A DNA stretch of 64,000 nt, taken from contig NZ_FCOB02000007.1 in assembly GCF_001545075.1 (NCBI RefSeq), positions 1 to 64,000 of the forward strand, written 5' to 3'. The position numbers were made by a program, and so were the translations under genes. This DNA is from Caballeronia ptereochthonis. Lineage in GTDB: Bacteria; Pseudomonadota; Gammaproteobacteria; Burkholderiales; Burkholderiaceae. Shown here piece by piece: positions 43,662-52,798 of the stretch. The stretch's first letter is position 1, and the number at the start of each line of letters is the position of its first letter. The notes below the pieces were generated by a model that saw only the letters and a list, made by a program, of their open reading frames with translations, searched no databases and was not told the DNA's origin.

Positions 43662-46361
43662 TCATGCCACGAAGCGGCATTGGGAAGCGGCCGTGCGCGT
43701 GTCCATGTTGCGTCCGCGATTCAGGTGATCGTCGATTTCCGCCGCGCAGCCGAGCATGCGCGGATAGAGAAAGATCGTGAACGCGGCCGTTTCGAGATCC
43801 GCCTCGCTGAACTCCCCGCGCCTGAGCGGCTTCCACAGCATCTTGAGCAGCAGGGCGGCGATCACTGCGTCGACATTGACGCAATAGACGTTACGCGATA
43901 CTCCGGCGTCGAAAAGCGCCTGAACGAGCGCGCGGTAGTACGCATGGAACGCGTTGTACTCGCCGCGGGCTGCATAGAGGTTCGCGATGAAGACTTCGCG
44001 CGGGTCATGATTCACCGGCTTGTCTTTGAAGACCGGATGGTTGACACCCGGAAGTTTGGCAATGTCGAGGCTGCCGATCTGCTTCTGGCGCGCCTTGTAC
44101 TGTGCGTAGCGCTCGACAGAGCGGCGCGCGAGCGCTTCCAGGTCGACCGTATGGTGCACATCGGAAGGATCATCGAGACCGCTGTCGCGGAACGCCTCGT
44201 TGAGGAACGCGATGCCTTCGTAGCCGTTGCCGCCATGCGTATAACCGGTGTGGGTGAGGAACCCCGCCAGCGCCTTGTTCAACTGGACGCGCTCGGGACT
44301 CTCGGGGCCATCGGCGGATACCGCGCCCTTTGCGCCCTGCGCCGAAATTGCGCCCGGTCCGTTTGTCAGCAACAAGCCGACGAGCGTCTTGAAGGCGAAG
44401 AGATCATCGGCCGTGGGTTTGAGGTTGAGGAGCGCCGCGAAGGCGATCTCGGTCAAGGTGCGCTCGCCGAGCAGCTCTTCAGTGGCAAAGTCGCAAAAGC
44501 CGTTGGAACCGTGGCGCGACGCGTCCGCCGAGGCGCCGATCATCGTGCCGAAGAGCTTCATCCACCACGGCAGACTTTCCGCCGTCAGGCGCGAGATGCG
44601 CTTACGCATGAGCGGGCCCCAGGCGAGCGTCGTCGTGATGGCCGCGAGTACGGCTTCCGAACGCGGATGGCCCGGACCGCTCGCCAGCCACCGGATGATT
44701 GCCGAGCTCACACCGCGCGCGGCGAGCGCCGCGAGCAGCGCTTGCGCCTTCGGGTCGGGTTCATCGCAGAAGAGCGCTGCACTTCCGCTGGTATCGACGG
44801 CATCGGTGTCGAAAGTCTCGTCGAACGCGTCTGCGAGCCGCGCTGCCGCGAAACGGTCGATCATGAGCGCTGCCGCATCGCGCGCGGCGCGCTGACGATT
44901 CGGCCCAATGATCGCCGCCGCGGCCGCGAGCACGGCGTTGGGCGCGTTGCCCGCCTCGCGCGAGGCCTGCGCGGCGGCCAGTTCCGGCGTGCCGTGCAGG
45001 TTCACCGCCGCGCCCACCGCCACGTCGATGAGCTTCGCGTCGTTCGCTCCGCCGAATTCGTGCAACAGCGCGAGACAGACATTCGCTTCGAGCGAGTGCG
45101 TCGCCGCTTCGAGCATCGACACGCCGTGCAGGCTGCTCACCTGAGATTTCGCATCCATCTGCGAGGCGCCCGAAGCATCCTTCAAAGGCTGGCGTGGCGG
45201 GACCGCGCCTATATGGCTGTTCACCCGCGCCACCTGCTCGTTGTACGGCGCGACTGCTTCTACCACCGGCAGGGAAAGTTCATCGGGCAGTGCGAGACCC
45301 TGATTGGAGCCGAACCACGGCTTGAGCGCGAGGCTGCCTTCGGGCTCGAAGTCGGGCATCGTGGCGTTCTCCCGCATCACAGCCGTGAGCGCCGCTGGAA
45401 TGTGCGCGATGTTCGTCACCACCGCACCCCTGGCCGAACAGCACGGATCGTCCGGCGTGAAGAGCCGATCGACTCCAAACTTCTCCATGAACCAGCGCTC
45501 TTTTGCGAGCGCATCGTCTGCGCCGCCCGCCATTGCACCCGCATGCCCCACCGCGCGAGTAAGACGGCTCTTCCAGCGGCCCACCACGCACGCGACCACG
45601 GGCTTCGTAAATGCGGCGTCGGCCTCGTAGTAGCCGCCCGGCTCGCAGTACAGCACGGCCGCCTTGCTGCGCGCGTCGTTGGCGAGCGCGAATGCGAATT
45701 CCGGCGCCGCATAGTGGATGTAGACGTCCTTGCCGCTGGAGACCACGGTCGACGTGCCCCAGCCGCTCATGCGCAGATATTGCGCGATGGTGGTGCTGAA
45801 GCCGCCCGAGTTGGAGAAGATCGCGATCGAGCCCTGCCGCAAGGTCGCGCCCGGATCGTCGCCGCCGAGCGCGCCGCCGATGCGCACGCGCTGCCATGAA
45901 TCGGCGACGCCCAGTCCGTTTGCTCCAAAGATGTCGATGCCGGCCTGCTGACCCATCGCGCGAATTTCCCGCGCGTCGTGCACGGAGATCTTCTCCGTGA
46001 TGATGAAGATCTTGCGCAGATCGGGATTCACGCGGATCAGCTCGGCCACGCCGTCGCGCGCGGCCGAAGGCGGCAAGTACACGACGCCGCAATTGAACCG
46101 GTGCCCGGCTGCGAGGCCTTCGCGCACGTTGTTGTAGACGGGGAGGTCGCCGGCGGCTGTCGCGAGCGTCTGTCCGCCCTTGCCAGGCGCCGTGCCGAAC
46201 ACGACGTTCGCGCCCGAAAAGGCATGGCTCACCGGCGTCACTTCCGACGATTCGCCGCCCAGAATGTTGAGCACGCATACACGGTCTTCGCGCGTGGCGA
46301 TCTGTGCAAGCGACTGGATACCGACGAAATACCGGAAATGATTGTTTCCCTGCTTGACCAT
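43662..46361 (-). CDS. ATP-citrate lyase-like large subunit (succinyl-CoA-synthetase alpha plus citrate-synthase-like)
   Basis: This is an 899-residue protein starting after AAGGAG. Residues 1-300 form a CoA-binding, phospho-His domain (NILGGESSEVTPV, IFSNSGGFSTTIAQYL) with the acceptor His273 in GHAGAMAGG, as in ATP-citrate lyase and succinyl-CoA synthetase alpha. Residues about 640-899 align by eye with the lyase's citrate-synthase-like domain: GVNHP (His775), NVDAVIAALLLKML (Asp831) and RMLGCAAEIDDHL. The segment equivalent to the catalytic TADHGP reads LLTNGPG, with Asn667 where His is expected. About 290 extra residues compared with the bacterial AclA sit in the middle. The partner ATP-grasp subunit is 10 bases upstream. 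It probably cleaves a citrate-type acid with ATP and CoA, but the changed residue leaves the substrate open. Confidence 0.85.
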   Translation of the reverse strand: MVKQGNNHFRYFVGIQSLAQIATREDRVCVLNILGGESSEVTPVSHAFSGANVVFGTAPGKGGQTLATAAGDLPVYNNVREGLAAGHRFNCGVVYLPPSAARDGVAELIRVNPDLRKIFIITEKISVHDAREIRAMGQQAGIDIFGANGLGVADSWQRVRIGGALGGDDPGATLRQGSIAIFSNSGGFSTTIAQYLRMSGWGTSTVVSSGKDVYIHYAAPEFAFALANDARSKAAVLYCEPGGYYEADAAFTKPVVACVVGRWKSRLTRAVGHAGAMAGGADDALAKERWFMEKFGVDRLFTPDDPCCSARGAVVTNIAHIPAALTAVMRENATMPDFEPEGSLALKPWFGSNQGLALPDELSLPVVEAVAPYNEQVARVNSHIGAVPPRQPLKDASGASQMDAKSQVSSLHGVSMLEAATHSLEANVCLALLHEFGGANDAKLIDVAVGAAVNLHGTPELAAAQASREAGNAPNAVLAAAAAIIGPNRQRAARDAAALMIDRFAAARLADAFDETFDTDAVDTSGSAALFCDEPDPKAQALLAALAARGVSSAIIRWLASGPGHPRSEAVLAAITTTLAWGPLMRKRISRLTAESLPWWMKLFGTMIGASADASRHGSNGFCDFATEELLGERTLTEIAFAALLNLKPTADDLFAFKTLVGLLLTNGPGAISAQGAKGAVSADGPESPERVQLNKALAGFLTHTGYTHGGNGYEGIAFLNEAFRDSGLDDPSDVHHTVDLEALARRSVERYAQYKARQKQIGSLDIAKLPGVNHPVFKDKPVNHDPREVFIANLYAARGEYNAFHAYYRALVQALFDAGVSRNVYCVNVDAVIAALLLKMLWKPLRRGEFSEADLETAAFTIFLYPRMLGCAAEIDDHLNRGRNMDTRTAASQCRFVA

Positions 46362-46371
46362 GTCGATCTCC

Positions 46372-47670
46372 TTATGCCACGTGCGTTTCTGGGTGCGCCT
46401 CGCGCGCGCCGATACGCGCTGCAATCTGCGCGCGTCCGCCCGATTGCATCCACGCATCGGCCGTGCGTGCGTACTGGATCACTTCGCTGATGTCGGAGTC
46501 GAACCCGAAAAGGCGATAGGGCAGGCCGAGCGAATCACAGGTGTCGCGCAGCGCGGACATGCCACGCACGAGGTTCGGGCCGCCGCGTCCGAGGACGACA
46601 TAGAGCGGCGTCGGACCGTGCTCGCTGAAGTGCTCGCGCAGCGCATCGGCCATCGCGCGCAGTGTTTCGTAGATATCGGTGTTGTTGGACTTGCCGCCGA
46701 TGATGAACAGTACGTTGGATTGCTTGAGCCAATGCCGGAAGCAGATGCGCGCCACTTCCTTCATCTTTTCATAGGGCGGATTGCCACCGAAATCCGACGA
46801 GATGATGGCTGCGTCGCCCAACATCTCCGTGACGAGCGAATTCGCCCCGCCGCCGAACGTGGGCGCGAGAATCGTTCCCTTGTCGTTGATCACGTAGACA
46901 TCGCTTTGGCCCTGGTGGGTGCGTAGCTGATTGATCTCCTGCTCGAAGTCGGAGTAGTCCGCGGCGAACAGGTGAGGGGGCAGGCCGAGGCGCGAGAAGC
47001 GCGGATCGTCGCGGTCGAATCCACACTTGAAGTCGCAGGCCACCGGCATGAGGCGACCCTTCTTGTCCTCGCGCATGCGGATCGGATTCAATTCGAGCGT
47101 CGTCATGCCGAAGTCGTGAAAGAGCTCCCAAAGCTTCGGCAACTGCTGCACGAGCGGGGAAATGATCTCGCGCGGGGCACCGATCTCGCTCAGCGCATTG
47201 GCGACGACGAAGGCCTTCAGCCCGGTCAACGCATCGAAGGGTACCATTGCGACTTGCTTGGGATCGACCTCCTCGATGTCCATGCCGCCCATGTGGGAGA
47301 GCGTCATGGTGGGAGCGCGAAAGCGGGTTGAATCGGTGATCGAGAAGTAGACTTCATGTTTGGCCGGTACGCCGGCCTCGAACGTCACGCCGTTCGCCTT
47401 GGCCCTCACGTGTCCCACGACATGTTCGGCGAAGTAGAGTCGCTCTTTCTCTGCGAGCGCGGTCTTGAGGTCGGTTGCGCGGCCGAGCAGCCCGGCTTTG
47501 CCTTTCTTGCCCACGCCGCCCTTGAATACCGGCTTGATGAAGATCTGCTTGTGACGGTCGATCAGAGACTTGATTTCCTCTTCGCTCGCATCGGGGCCCA
47601 GCACTTCGCTGGCCGGAAATCCGACAAATTGCAGCAGGCGCGCGCCGTGCAGCATTCCAGTGATTTGCAT
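46372..47670 (-). CDS. ATP-citrate lyase-like ATP-grasp subunit (succinyl-CoA-synthetase beta type)
   Basis: This is a 432-residue subunit, start supported by AGGAGA. The ATP-grasp part shows FIKPVFKGGVGKKGKAGL, parallel to the lysine/glycine loop of ATP-citrate lyase, and TTLELNPIRM with FKCGFDRDD for metal binding. The citrate-binding half has PTFGGGANSLVTEMLGD, SDFGGNPPYEKM, VLFIIGGKSNNTDIYE and LGRGGPNLVRG, equivalent to the known GGG, GG-A-N and RRGGPN segments. It is the first gene of a two-gene operon. This architecture is not usual for beta-proteobacteria (knowledge). It would supply acetyl-CoA from imported citrate or an analogue. Confidence 0.87.
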   Translation of the reverse strand: MQITGMLHGARLLQFVGFPASEVLGPDASEEEIKSLIDRHKQIFIKPVFKGGVGKKGKAGLLGRATDLKTALAEKERLYFAEHVVGHVRAKANGVTFEAGVPAKHEVYFSITDSTRFRAPTMTLSHMGGMDIEEVDPKQVAMVPFDALTGLKAFVVANALSEIGAPREIISPLVQQLPKLWELFHDFGMTTLELNPIRMREDKKGRLMPVACDFKCGFDRDDPRFSRLGLPPHLFAADYSDFEQEINQLRTHQGQSDVYVINDKGTILAPTFGGGANSLVTEMLGDAAIISSDFGGNPPYEKMKEVARICFRHWLKQSNVLFIIGGKSNNTDIYETLRAMADALREHFSEHGPTPLYVVLGRGGPNLVRGMSALRDTCDSLGLPYRLFGFDSDISEVIQYARTADAWMQSGGRAQIAARIGAREAHPETHVA

Positions 47671-48247
47671 GTAGAAGTCTCCTGAATTTCGTTGCGATAT
47701 GAATGGAAAGCGGCTTTGGTTGTGAACCGTGCTGCGCGTTGCTCGCAGCGGGTGCGAGCGACGCCATTGCCATCGAGCGCGTGCTTGCGGCAGCAGGATT
47801 CGACGGCGACGTGTGTCGTGCGAAAGATGTGTCGGGTGCGCGGCCGGATGCGCTGATAGGAACGGCGTCACGCCCTCGTGGGCTCTTCTTTATGTGCTGT
47901 TCTATCGAATCGTTTGCTCGGGCTTCTGGTAACAGATAGTTGCGCAGGAAGGCCAAGAACAGAAGTGCGATTTTTGGAAGCATTGATGCATCGATGTTAT
48001 CAATGCCAATATCGCGACCTGCTCGCGGGAGAGTCTTGATGAGACCGTCTCAGCGGCGCGCCCGAAAATGCCACAAAGGCGACGGAGGTGCGCTGCTCGG
48101 CCTGGTTTTTGCCGCGATGCGATGAAGGGTGATAGATACGAACCCTGGCAGCGCTCGTATCTTGACGAACGATCGGATGCTTTACCGGGAGTCGGCTTTG
48201 GAGCGCACCTGAGACACTCGAGGGAAAGTTCTGAACGGCGGTGATGG
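47671..48247. other. leader/intergenic region upstream of the lyase operon
   Basis: About 580 bases. Next to the lyase start, a 79-codon plus-strand frame (47703-47939) has partly coding-like codon use (SDAIAIERVLAAAGFDG) but no ribosome site or known domain. A dyad operator sits at 47981-48005. The remainder up to the intron boundary holds nothing I recognise. Confidence 0.4.
47981..48005. promoter_or_regulatory. LysR-type dyad CATTGAT-N11-ATCAATG (site 2)
   Basis: A second copy of the palindrome found at 43572-43596 has the same 11-base spacer and matching flanks (AAGTGCGATTTTT). It lies about 310 bases upstream of the lyase ATG, so the transcript would have a long leader or an unseen small gene. 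Confidence 0.65.
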
Positions 48248-48831
48248 GTGTGCGCCGTGAAAAGGCGGCGTTTTCCAGCGGGTGCAAGCCCCGCCCGGCA
48301 ACCGCTCCAGCCGGAAGCAACTTAGCAGTCGTGGAGGTAACGAAGTGGCTGAAGCCTCTGGTAATGCGTGTCATAAATAGGTGACAGCGCGAGTGTGCAG
48401 GCCGTAACGCGAGTGAACGCCGAGCAAACCTCGAAAAGGACGATGCGCAGGCCGACCCGACAACCCTATCGGGGAAGGCTGATACGACCGGGTGAATGAG
48501 CAGGCTGGACGCCCAGTCGCTGCGCCGGGGTAGTGGCGACAGCATGTACACAAGGAAAGCGTACGCAACACGGGAAGTCCCTCGGCGTGGTCAGGGATGA
48601 CCAACCGGACGCCCGCGAGGGACAGGCCGGGCGTCTTGGGATGGCGGAGAGGCCCGTAGTACCGGTGATAAGCTCAGACGACGCCGGGGCGGGACTTATC
48701 CATCCATCCCCGCATCTTTACGGGTACTTCGGTCTCGTACGTCTGAGTGCACGTGGGGGCGTAGCCTGGCGTGTGTGAAGGCGTGATGTCTTGTCCGAGA
48801 GCCCAGTGCGGGAGATCTGCACGCTGGGTTC
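48248..48831 (+). mobile_element. ORF-less group II intron ribozyme (core; 3' boundary uncertain)
   Basis: The 5' end GTGTG (48248-48252) matches the group II intron consensus GUGYG. It is followed by structured, domain-I-like sequence (GCGGGTGCAAGCCCCGC, GGAAGCAACTTAGCAG, GAGGCCCGTAGTACCGGTG). A canonical domain V lies at 48799-48831. Only about 550 bases separate the 5' end from domain V, and no reverse transcriptase/maturase frame is present, so the intron has lost its protein. Short frames inside are not genes. Sequence resembling the usual intron-linked tail continues to about 48960. Mobility would need a maturase from another copy. Confidence 0.75.
48799..48831 (+). ncRNA. group II intron domain V
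   Basis: This is a 33-base hairpin with a lower stem GAGCCCA pairing with TGGGTTC (carrying the AGC catalytic triad), a two-base bulge (GC) on the 3' strand, an upper stem GTGCGG/CTGCAC and a small GAGA-type loop. These are the defining features of the catalytic domain V. Confidence 0.8.
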
Positions 48832-49223
48832 GATGAGCGGGATGTGGAAACGGGGTTACGGCGAGGTTATTGGGGCACCGCCAGACGAAAGAGGCGGCAA
48901 CAGACACACCGAGCCTACCGCTACCGCGCCACATCTCGACTCTACCGAAAGTGCGCGTTCGCGGGCCGCAAGACTCACCATTCCCGATCACACCAAGGCG
49001 AGGTGCCGGATAGGCATGAACGAAGTAAGCGCGCCCGCCAAGGCACAGATTGATTCGACCGGTACTTGTCATTTCAGCGCTCCCGCGCCTTGATTGTTGA
49101 TGCAAGGAGGCGATGGAGCAGCGCGAAGCGCACCTGTCCGTCGAGTTGCACACCGGTTGAGATCGACGGCGGGAGAGGCGTCAGCGGGCGGAAGCGGAGC
49201 GGCCGCGTATGCGTACGGACGCT
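48832..49223. other. intron tail and intergenic sequence
   Basis: The first ~130 bases look like the conserved sequence that follows domain V in related introns (translating to [13 protein letters not shown], often misannotated as small proteins). The rest, up to the racemase stop at 49224, holds no recognised gene. Confidence 0.45.
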
Positions 49224-49958
49224 TTACGCCGGGCTGAACTTTTCAAAGTCCCCGGTGTAGCGCTTGGCGATCGGACGCGCGTATTCCCCATGCTTTGCGG
49301 CGCGCAGCTTCAATGCAACGAGCGCTTCACACCATTTCAACGCAGCGGTCACGCCGTCGACAACCGGTACGCCCAGCGCGTCCTGCAACTGCGCGCACAA
49401 GTCGGCCATGCCTGCGCAGCCGAGCACGATCGCTTCGCTGCCATCCTCGTCGAGCGCGCGCCGGCATTCGTCCAGAATCGTCGCGCGGGCGGCGAAGCCC
49501 GGCACTTCGAGTTCGAGCACGGCAAGCTCCGTCGCGCGCACGTTACGGCAGAAGCGTTCCATGCCGTAGCGCTGGGCCAGATGCCAAACCAGCCCGCGTG
49601 TGCGCCCAAGCGTCGTCACGACCGAGAAGCCCGGCGCGAGCACGCTGGCCGCGTGCATCGCCGCTTCCGCAATGCCGATGACGGGCCCGCGCGCCAGCTC
49701 GCGCGCCGCGAAGAGGCCCGGATCCCCGAAGCAGGCAATCACGTAGGCATCGACGCCTTGGCGTTCGCCGCGCTCGACTTCCATCAGTAGGCCGGGCGTG
49801 GCGAGGGCGTCGTCGTAATGGCCTTCGATCGAGCGCGGCCCCATCGGCGGACTGACCGCGATTACTTCGGTGCCGGGTGCGGCCACGGCGCGCGCACAAC
49901 GCGCTATCGCGTCGGTCATGCCTTGCGTGGTGTTGGGATTGATGATCTTGATGCGCAT
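49224..49958 (-). CDS. aspartate/glutamate/hydantoin racemase family protein
   Basis: This is a 244-residue racemase. It opens IKIINPNTTQGMTDAI. The two catalytic Cys are in ACFGDPGLFAARE and VLGCAGMADL, as in hydantoin racemases (allantoin/5-substituted hydantoin). It is the last gene of a long minus-strand nitrogen-compound operon, 24 bases after the M20 peptidase gene. A role in epimerising a cyclic ureide before hydrolysis is likely (inference). Confidence 0.88.
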   Translation of the reverse strand: MRIKIINPNTTQGMTDAIARCARAVAAPGTEVIAVSPPMGPRSIEGHYDDALATPGLLMEVERGERQGVDAYVIACFGDPGLFAARELARGPVIGIAEAAMHAASVLAPGFSVVTTLGRTRGLVWHLAQRYGMERFCRNVRATELAVLELEVPGFAARATILDECRRALDEDGSEAIVLGCAGMADLCAQLQDALGVPVVDGVTAALKWCEALVALKLRAAKHGEYARPIAKRYTGDFEKFSPA

Positions 49959-49982
49959 GGCGTCTTTTTCGTCTCCTCGTTG

Positions 49983-51203
49983 TCAGGCGTCGCCGAGCAG
50001 TCGGGCGAGCGCCAGCGCGACGGTCTTGGTCGCGAGCCGCATGTCGTTGAGCCTCACATGTTCATCCGCGCGATGCCCGTTCGCCTCCAGCAGCGTGCGC
50101 GGCCCCGCGCCATAGATGACGGTCGGCACGCCCGCCTCGCAATAGAGACGCGCATCCGTGTAGAGCGGTACGCCTTCGGCCGGAATATAGCTGCCGGTGA
50201 TCTCGCGCGCTGCGGCCTGCAGCGCGCGCGTGAGCATGTCGGCGCCGGGAAGCGAGCGCATCGGCACGGTTGCCAGCACTTCGCGAATCTCGACGCCAAT
50301 GCCCGGACGATCGCACACGGCGTCGTGCACGACGGCCTCGATGCGCTCGCGCGCCCGCGTCGCGTCTTCTTCCGGCACGACGCGCCGGTCGAGCCGCAGC
50401 GTCACGCGGTCCGGCACGACGTTCGTGTTGATGCCACCTTCTATCAGCCCGACGACGAGCGTCGGATGTTCGATACCGGGCGTCGCCGAGCGGATCGCCT
50501 GAAGTTCGCACCGATGCCCATACAGCGCCTGGAGCACGCCGGTGGCGGCTTCGAGCGCGTCGTGGCCCGAGTCCGGGCGCGCGGCGTGGGCCGACTTGCC
50601 GCTCACCGTTACTTCGAGGTGCAGGCATCCGTTGTGGGCGACCGTTACCGCGTAACTGAAGCCCGCGCAGATCGCATAGTCGGGCGCGACGATGCCTTCT
50701 TCCAGCAGCCACGCCGGCCCGAGCAGCCCGCCGGTCTCCTCGTCGTAAGTGAGATGCAGCTCGACCGTTCCGCCGATGCGAGCGCCGCTGTCGATGAGCG
50801 CCTTCAGCGCGAAAGCGTACGTGGCGAAGTCCGATTTCGATACCGCCGCGCCCCGGCCGTATAACGCATCACCGCGGATTTCGGCGCCGTACGGGTCGGC
50901 GGACCAGCCTTCGCCGGGCGGCACGACATCGCCGTGGGCATTCAGCGCGATGACCGGGCCATCGCCAAAACGATGCCTCACCACGAGATTCGTCACGCTT
51001 TTCATGCCCGCCGCTTCGACGCGCGCCTGCGGAACGGGATGCCGCTCCACGCGAAAGCCGAAGCCTTCGAGCAGCGCGGCCGTCATGGCCGCATGCGGCG
51101 CGCAGTTGCCCGGCGGGTTGTCGGAAGGCTCGCGTACGAGCGATGAAAGAAATTGCACTTGCGCGTCGAAACGCGCATCGACCAGATCGAGAAGGGCCTG
51201 CAC
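49983..51203 (-). CDS. M20 family peptidase/deacylase (ArgE/DapE type)
   Basis: This is a 406-residue dinuclear zinc hydrolase. ALNAHGDVVPPGEGW holds the first His-x-Asp, YGRGAAVSKSD the bridging region, YDEETGG the acid/base Glu pair, and CAGFSYAVT replaces the usual Cys/Glu-Pro segment. The dimerisation domain with VTVSGKSAHAARPDSG follows. The start is a GTG at 51203 behind GAAGGGGA. It lies 13 bases after the amidohydrolase stop and probably hydrolyses an N-acyl or N-carbamoyl amino acid. Confidence 0.88.
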   Translation of the reverse strand: MQALLDLVDARFDAQVQFLSSLVREPSDNPPGNCAPHAAMTAALLEGFGFRVERHPVPQARVEAAGMKSVTNLVVRHRFGDGPVIALNAHGDVVPPGEGWSADPYGAEIRGDALYGRGAAVSKSDFATYAFALKALIDSGARIGGTVELHLTYDEETGGLLGPAWLLEEGIVAPDYAICAGFSYAVTVAHNGCLHLEVTVSGKSAHAARPDSGHDALEAATGVLQALYGHRCELQAIRSATPGIEHPTLVVGLIEGGINTNVVPDRVTLRLDRRVVPEEDATRARERIEAVVHDAVCDRPGIGVEIREVLATVPMRSLPGADMLTRALQAAAREITGSYIPAEGVPLYTDARLYCEAGVPTVIYGAGPRTLLEANGHRADEHVRLNDMRLATKTVALALARLLGDA

Positions 51204-51216
51204 GTCGCATTCCCCT

Positions 51217-52764
51217 TCAGACACGCGAGGACGGCGCATAGAACGGCTCCGGTGGCGCAACGCGTTCGCCCGTCAGATAGCCGTCATAAAACGCCTTCAC
51301 ATGCGGGAACACCGCCCGTCCAAGCTCGCGCCGCGCGATTTCATCCTCCGTGCGCGGTTTCGACAACGCGCGGGCAATGTCTTCGAGCACCGCATCGCGA
51401 TCCACGCGCGTGAAGCGACCATCGCGATACACCACTTCGCCGCCGATCATCACGGCATCGACGGCGTTGGTCTTCGCGCGCATCATCAGCGCGTCGAGCA
51501 TCGGCACATCGTCGTCCTGATACGGCCACGTCGCCGTCTTCCAGTTCATCAGCACGAGGTCCGCGAGCCGGCCTTCTTCCAGACGCCCGATGCGTGCGCC
51601 AAACGGCGTCGTGCGCGCACCGTCTTCGCTCGCCATCCTGAGAATCTGCGGGCACGTGGGAACGTCGTCGTCCATGCCGGGCGTCCGGTGGACGTTGAGC
51701 GCGAGTCGCATTTCCTGGAGCATGTCGCGGTCCTCATTGATGCCGGCTTCGTCGAGTCCCATGCCGACGGTCACGCCGTGCCGCGCGAACGCGTTGAGCG
51801 GCGCAACGCCGCTGCGCAGCCGCAGGTTCGAGCTGCAGTTATGGCAGATGCAGGTGCCCGTATGCGCAATGGTCTCGATGTCCGCCTCGGTCAGCCACAC
51901 GCCATGGCCAAGCGTAAGCGACGGCCCGAGCAACCCGAGATCCGCGAGATGACCGACCGCGGTCTTGCCCGAGCGACGGCGCGCATATTCCTTCTGATAG
52001 GCGGTTTCGACGAGATGCATGTGCATCGGCACGCCGTGCGCGTCCGACTTTTCCTTTAGCGCGAGTAGCGTGTCGTCGCTGCACCAGTGCAGATTCGCCG
52101 GCGCAAGCTGGATGGCGGTCAGCGCGTGGCCTTCGTTTTCACGTGTGAGCGTGTCGAAAAGTTGCAGGTAATCGGACAGCGGAATGCGGAAGCGCCGCAG
52201 GTGCGCGCGCAGCTTTTCGCCGATGTCGGGCGGCAGGCGATCCGCGAAGTCGTCGTCGGCTTCGTAGACGAGCAGGTTCTGATCGCGCACCGCGAAGCTG
52301 TACGACGCGCGCATGCCGAGATCGCGATACGCGTCGAGCACGCGCGATGCAGCGCGATGCACGGCGTCGAGCGGGCCGGGTCGCCAGCCGTGAATGTGCT
52401 GAACTGTCGTGATCCCCGACGCGATCATTTCGAACGCCGAATACAGGGTGTCGAGATACAGATCGATCTCGCGCGCGCCCATGCGGCCCGCGAACCAGAG
52501 TTCGAGCGCGTAGTCGGGCGAGCCGAGCTGCACGGGCGTGAGGCCGACATGATGATGGCTGTTGACGAAGCCCGGCATCAGCACGGTATCCGGCGAACCG
52601 AGCCGCAAGGCGTGCCGATACTTCTGCTCCATTGCATCGCGCGGGCCGATTTCGACGATCACACCGTCGCGCTGATAGAGCGCCGCATCGCGCAGAATCT
52701 CCGCCTTATGGCGGTCGGCCGCGCCGTTGACTATCCAGCCTGCCACGATCAGTGTTTCGGACAT
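51217..52764 (-). CDS. metal-dependent amidohydrolase/deaminase (8-oxoguanine deaminase, TrzN/AtzB type)
   Basis: This is a 515-residue cyclic-imine hydrolase. Metal ligands are visible in VNSHHHVGLTP and in HMHLVET, then LGHGVWL, CHNCSSNLRLRSG and the catalytic Asp in GLDEAGINEDRDM. The last two motifs are typical of 8-oxoguanine/isoxanthopterin deaminases and chlorohydrolases. It deaminates or dechlorinates a heterocyclic ring in the cytoplasm. It follows the carbon-nitrogen hydrolase gene by 34 bases. The exact ring cannot be inferred. Confidence 0.9.
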   Translation of the reverse strand: MSETLIVAGWIVNGAADRHKAEILRDAALYQRDGVIVEIGPRDAMEQKYRHALRLGSPDTVLMPGFVNSHHHVGLTPVQLGSPDYALELWFAGRMGAREIDLYLDTLYSAFEMIASGITTVQHIHGWRPGPLDAVHRAASRVLDAYRDLGMRASYSFAVRDQNLLVYEADDDFADRLPPDIGEKLRAHLRRFRIPLSDYLQLFDTLTRENEGHALTAIQLAPANLHWCSDDTLLALKEKSDAHGVPMHMHLVETAYQKEYARRRSGKTAVGHLADLGLLGPSLTLGHGVWLTEADIETIAHTGTCICHNCSSNLRLRSGVAPLNAFARHGVTVGMGLDEAGINEDRDMLQEMRLALNVHRTPGMDDDVPTCPQILRMASEDGARTTPFGARIGRLEEGRLADLVLMNWKTATWPYQDDDVPMLDALMMRAKTNAVDAVMIGGEVVYRDGRFTRVDRDAVLEDIARALSKPRTEDEIARRELGRAVFPHVKAFYDGYLTGERVAPPEPFYAPSSRV

Positions 52765-52798
52765 TATGGTCTTTGCTCTCTCGATATGATGGTGGTGA

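Noticed and set aside
43659-45899. Long plus-strand open frame opposite the lyase large subunit
   Set aside because: It is an antisense shadow of a high-GC gene; it has no domain or start signal.
47703-47939. 79-codon plus-strand frame upstream of the lyase operon as a gene
   Set aside because: It lacks a ribosome site and a recognisable domain; it is kept only as a note in the intergenic entry.
48533-49153. Short frames inside and after the group II intron (for example 48533-48778, 48674-49153, 48791-49093)
   Set aside because: They lie in ribozyme sequence and its conserved tail; such frames are common misannotations and show no maturase motif.
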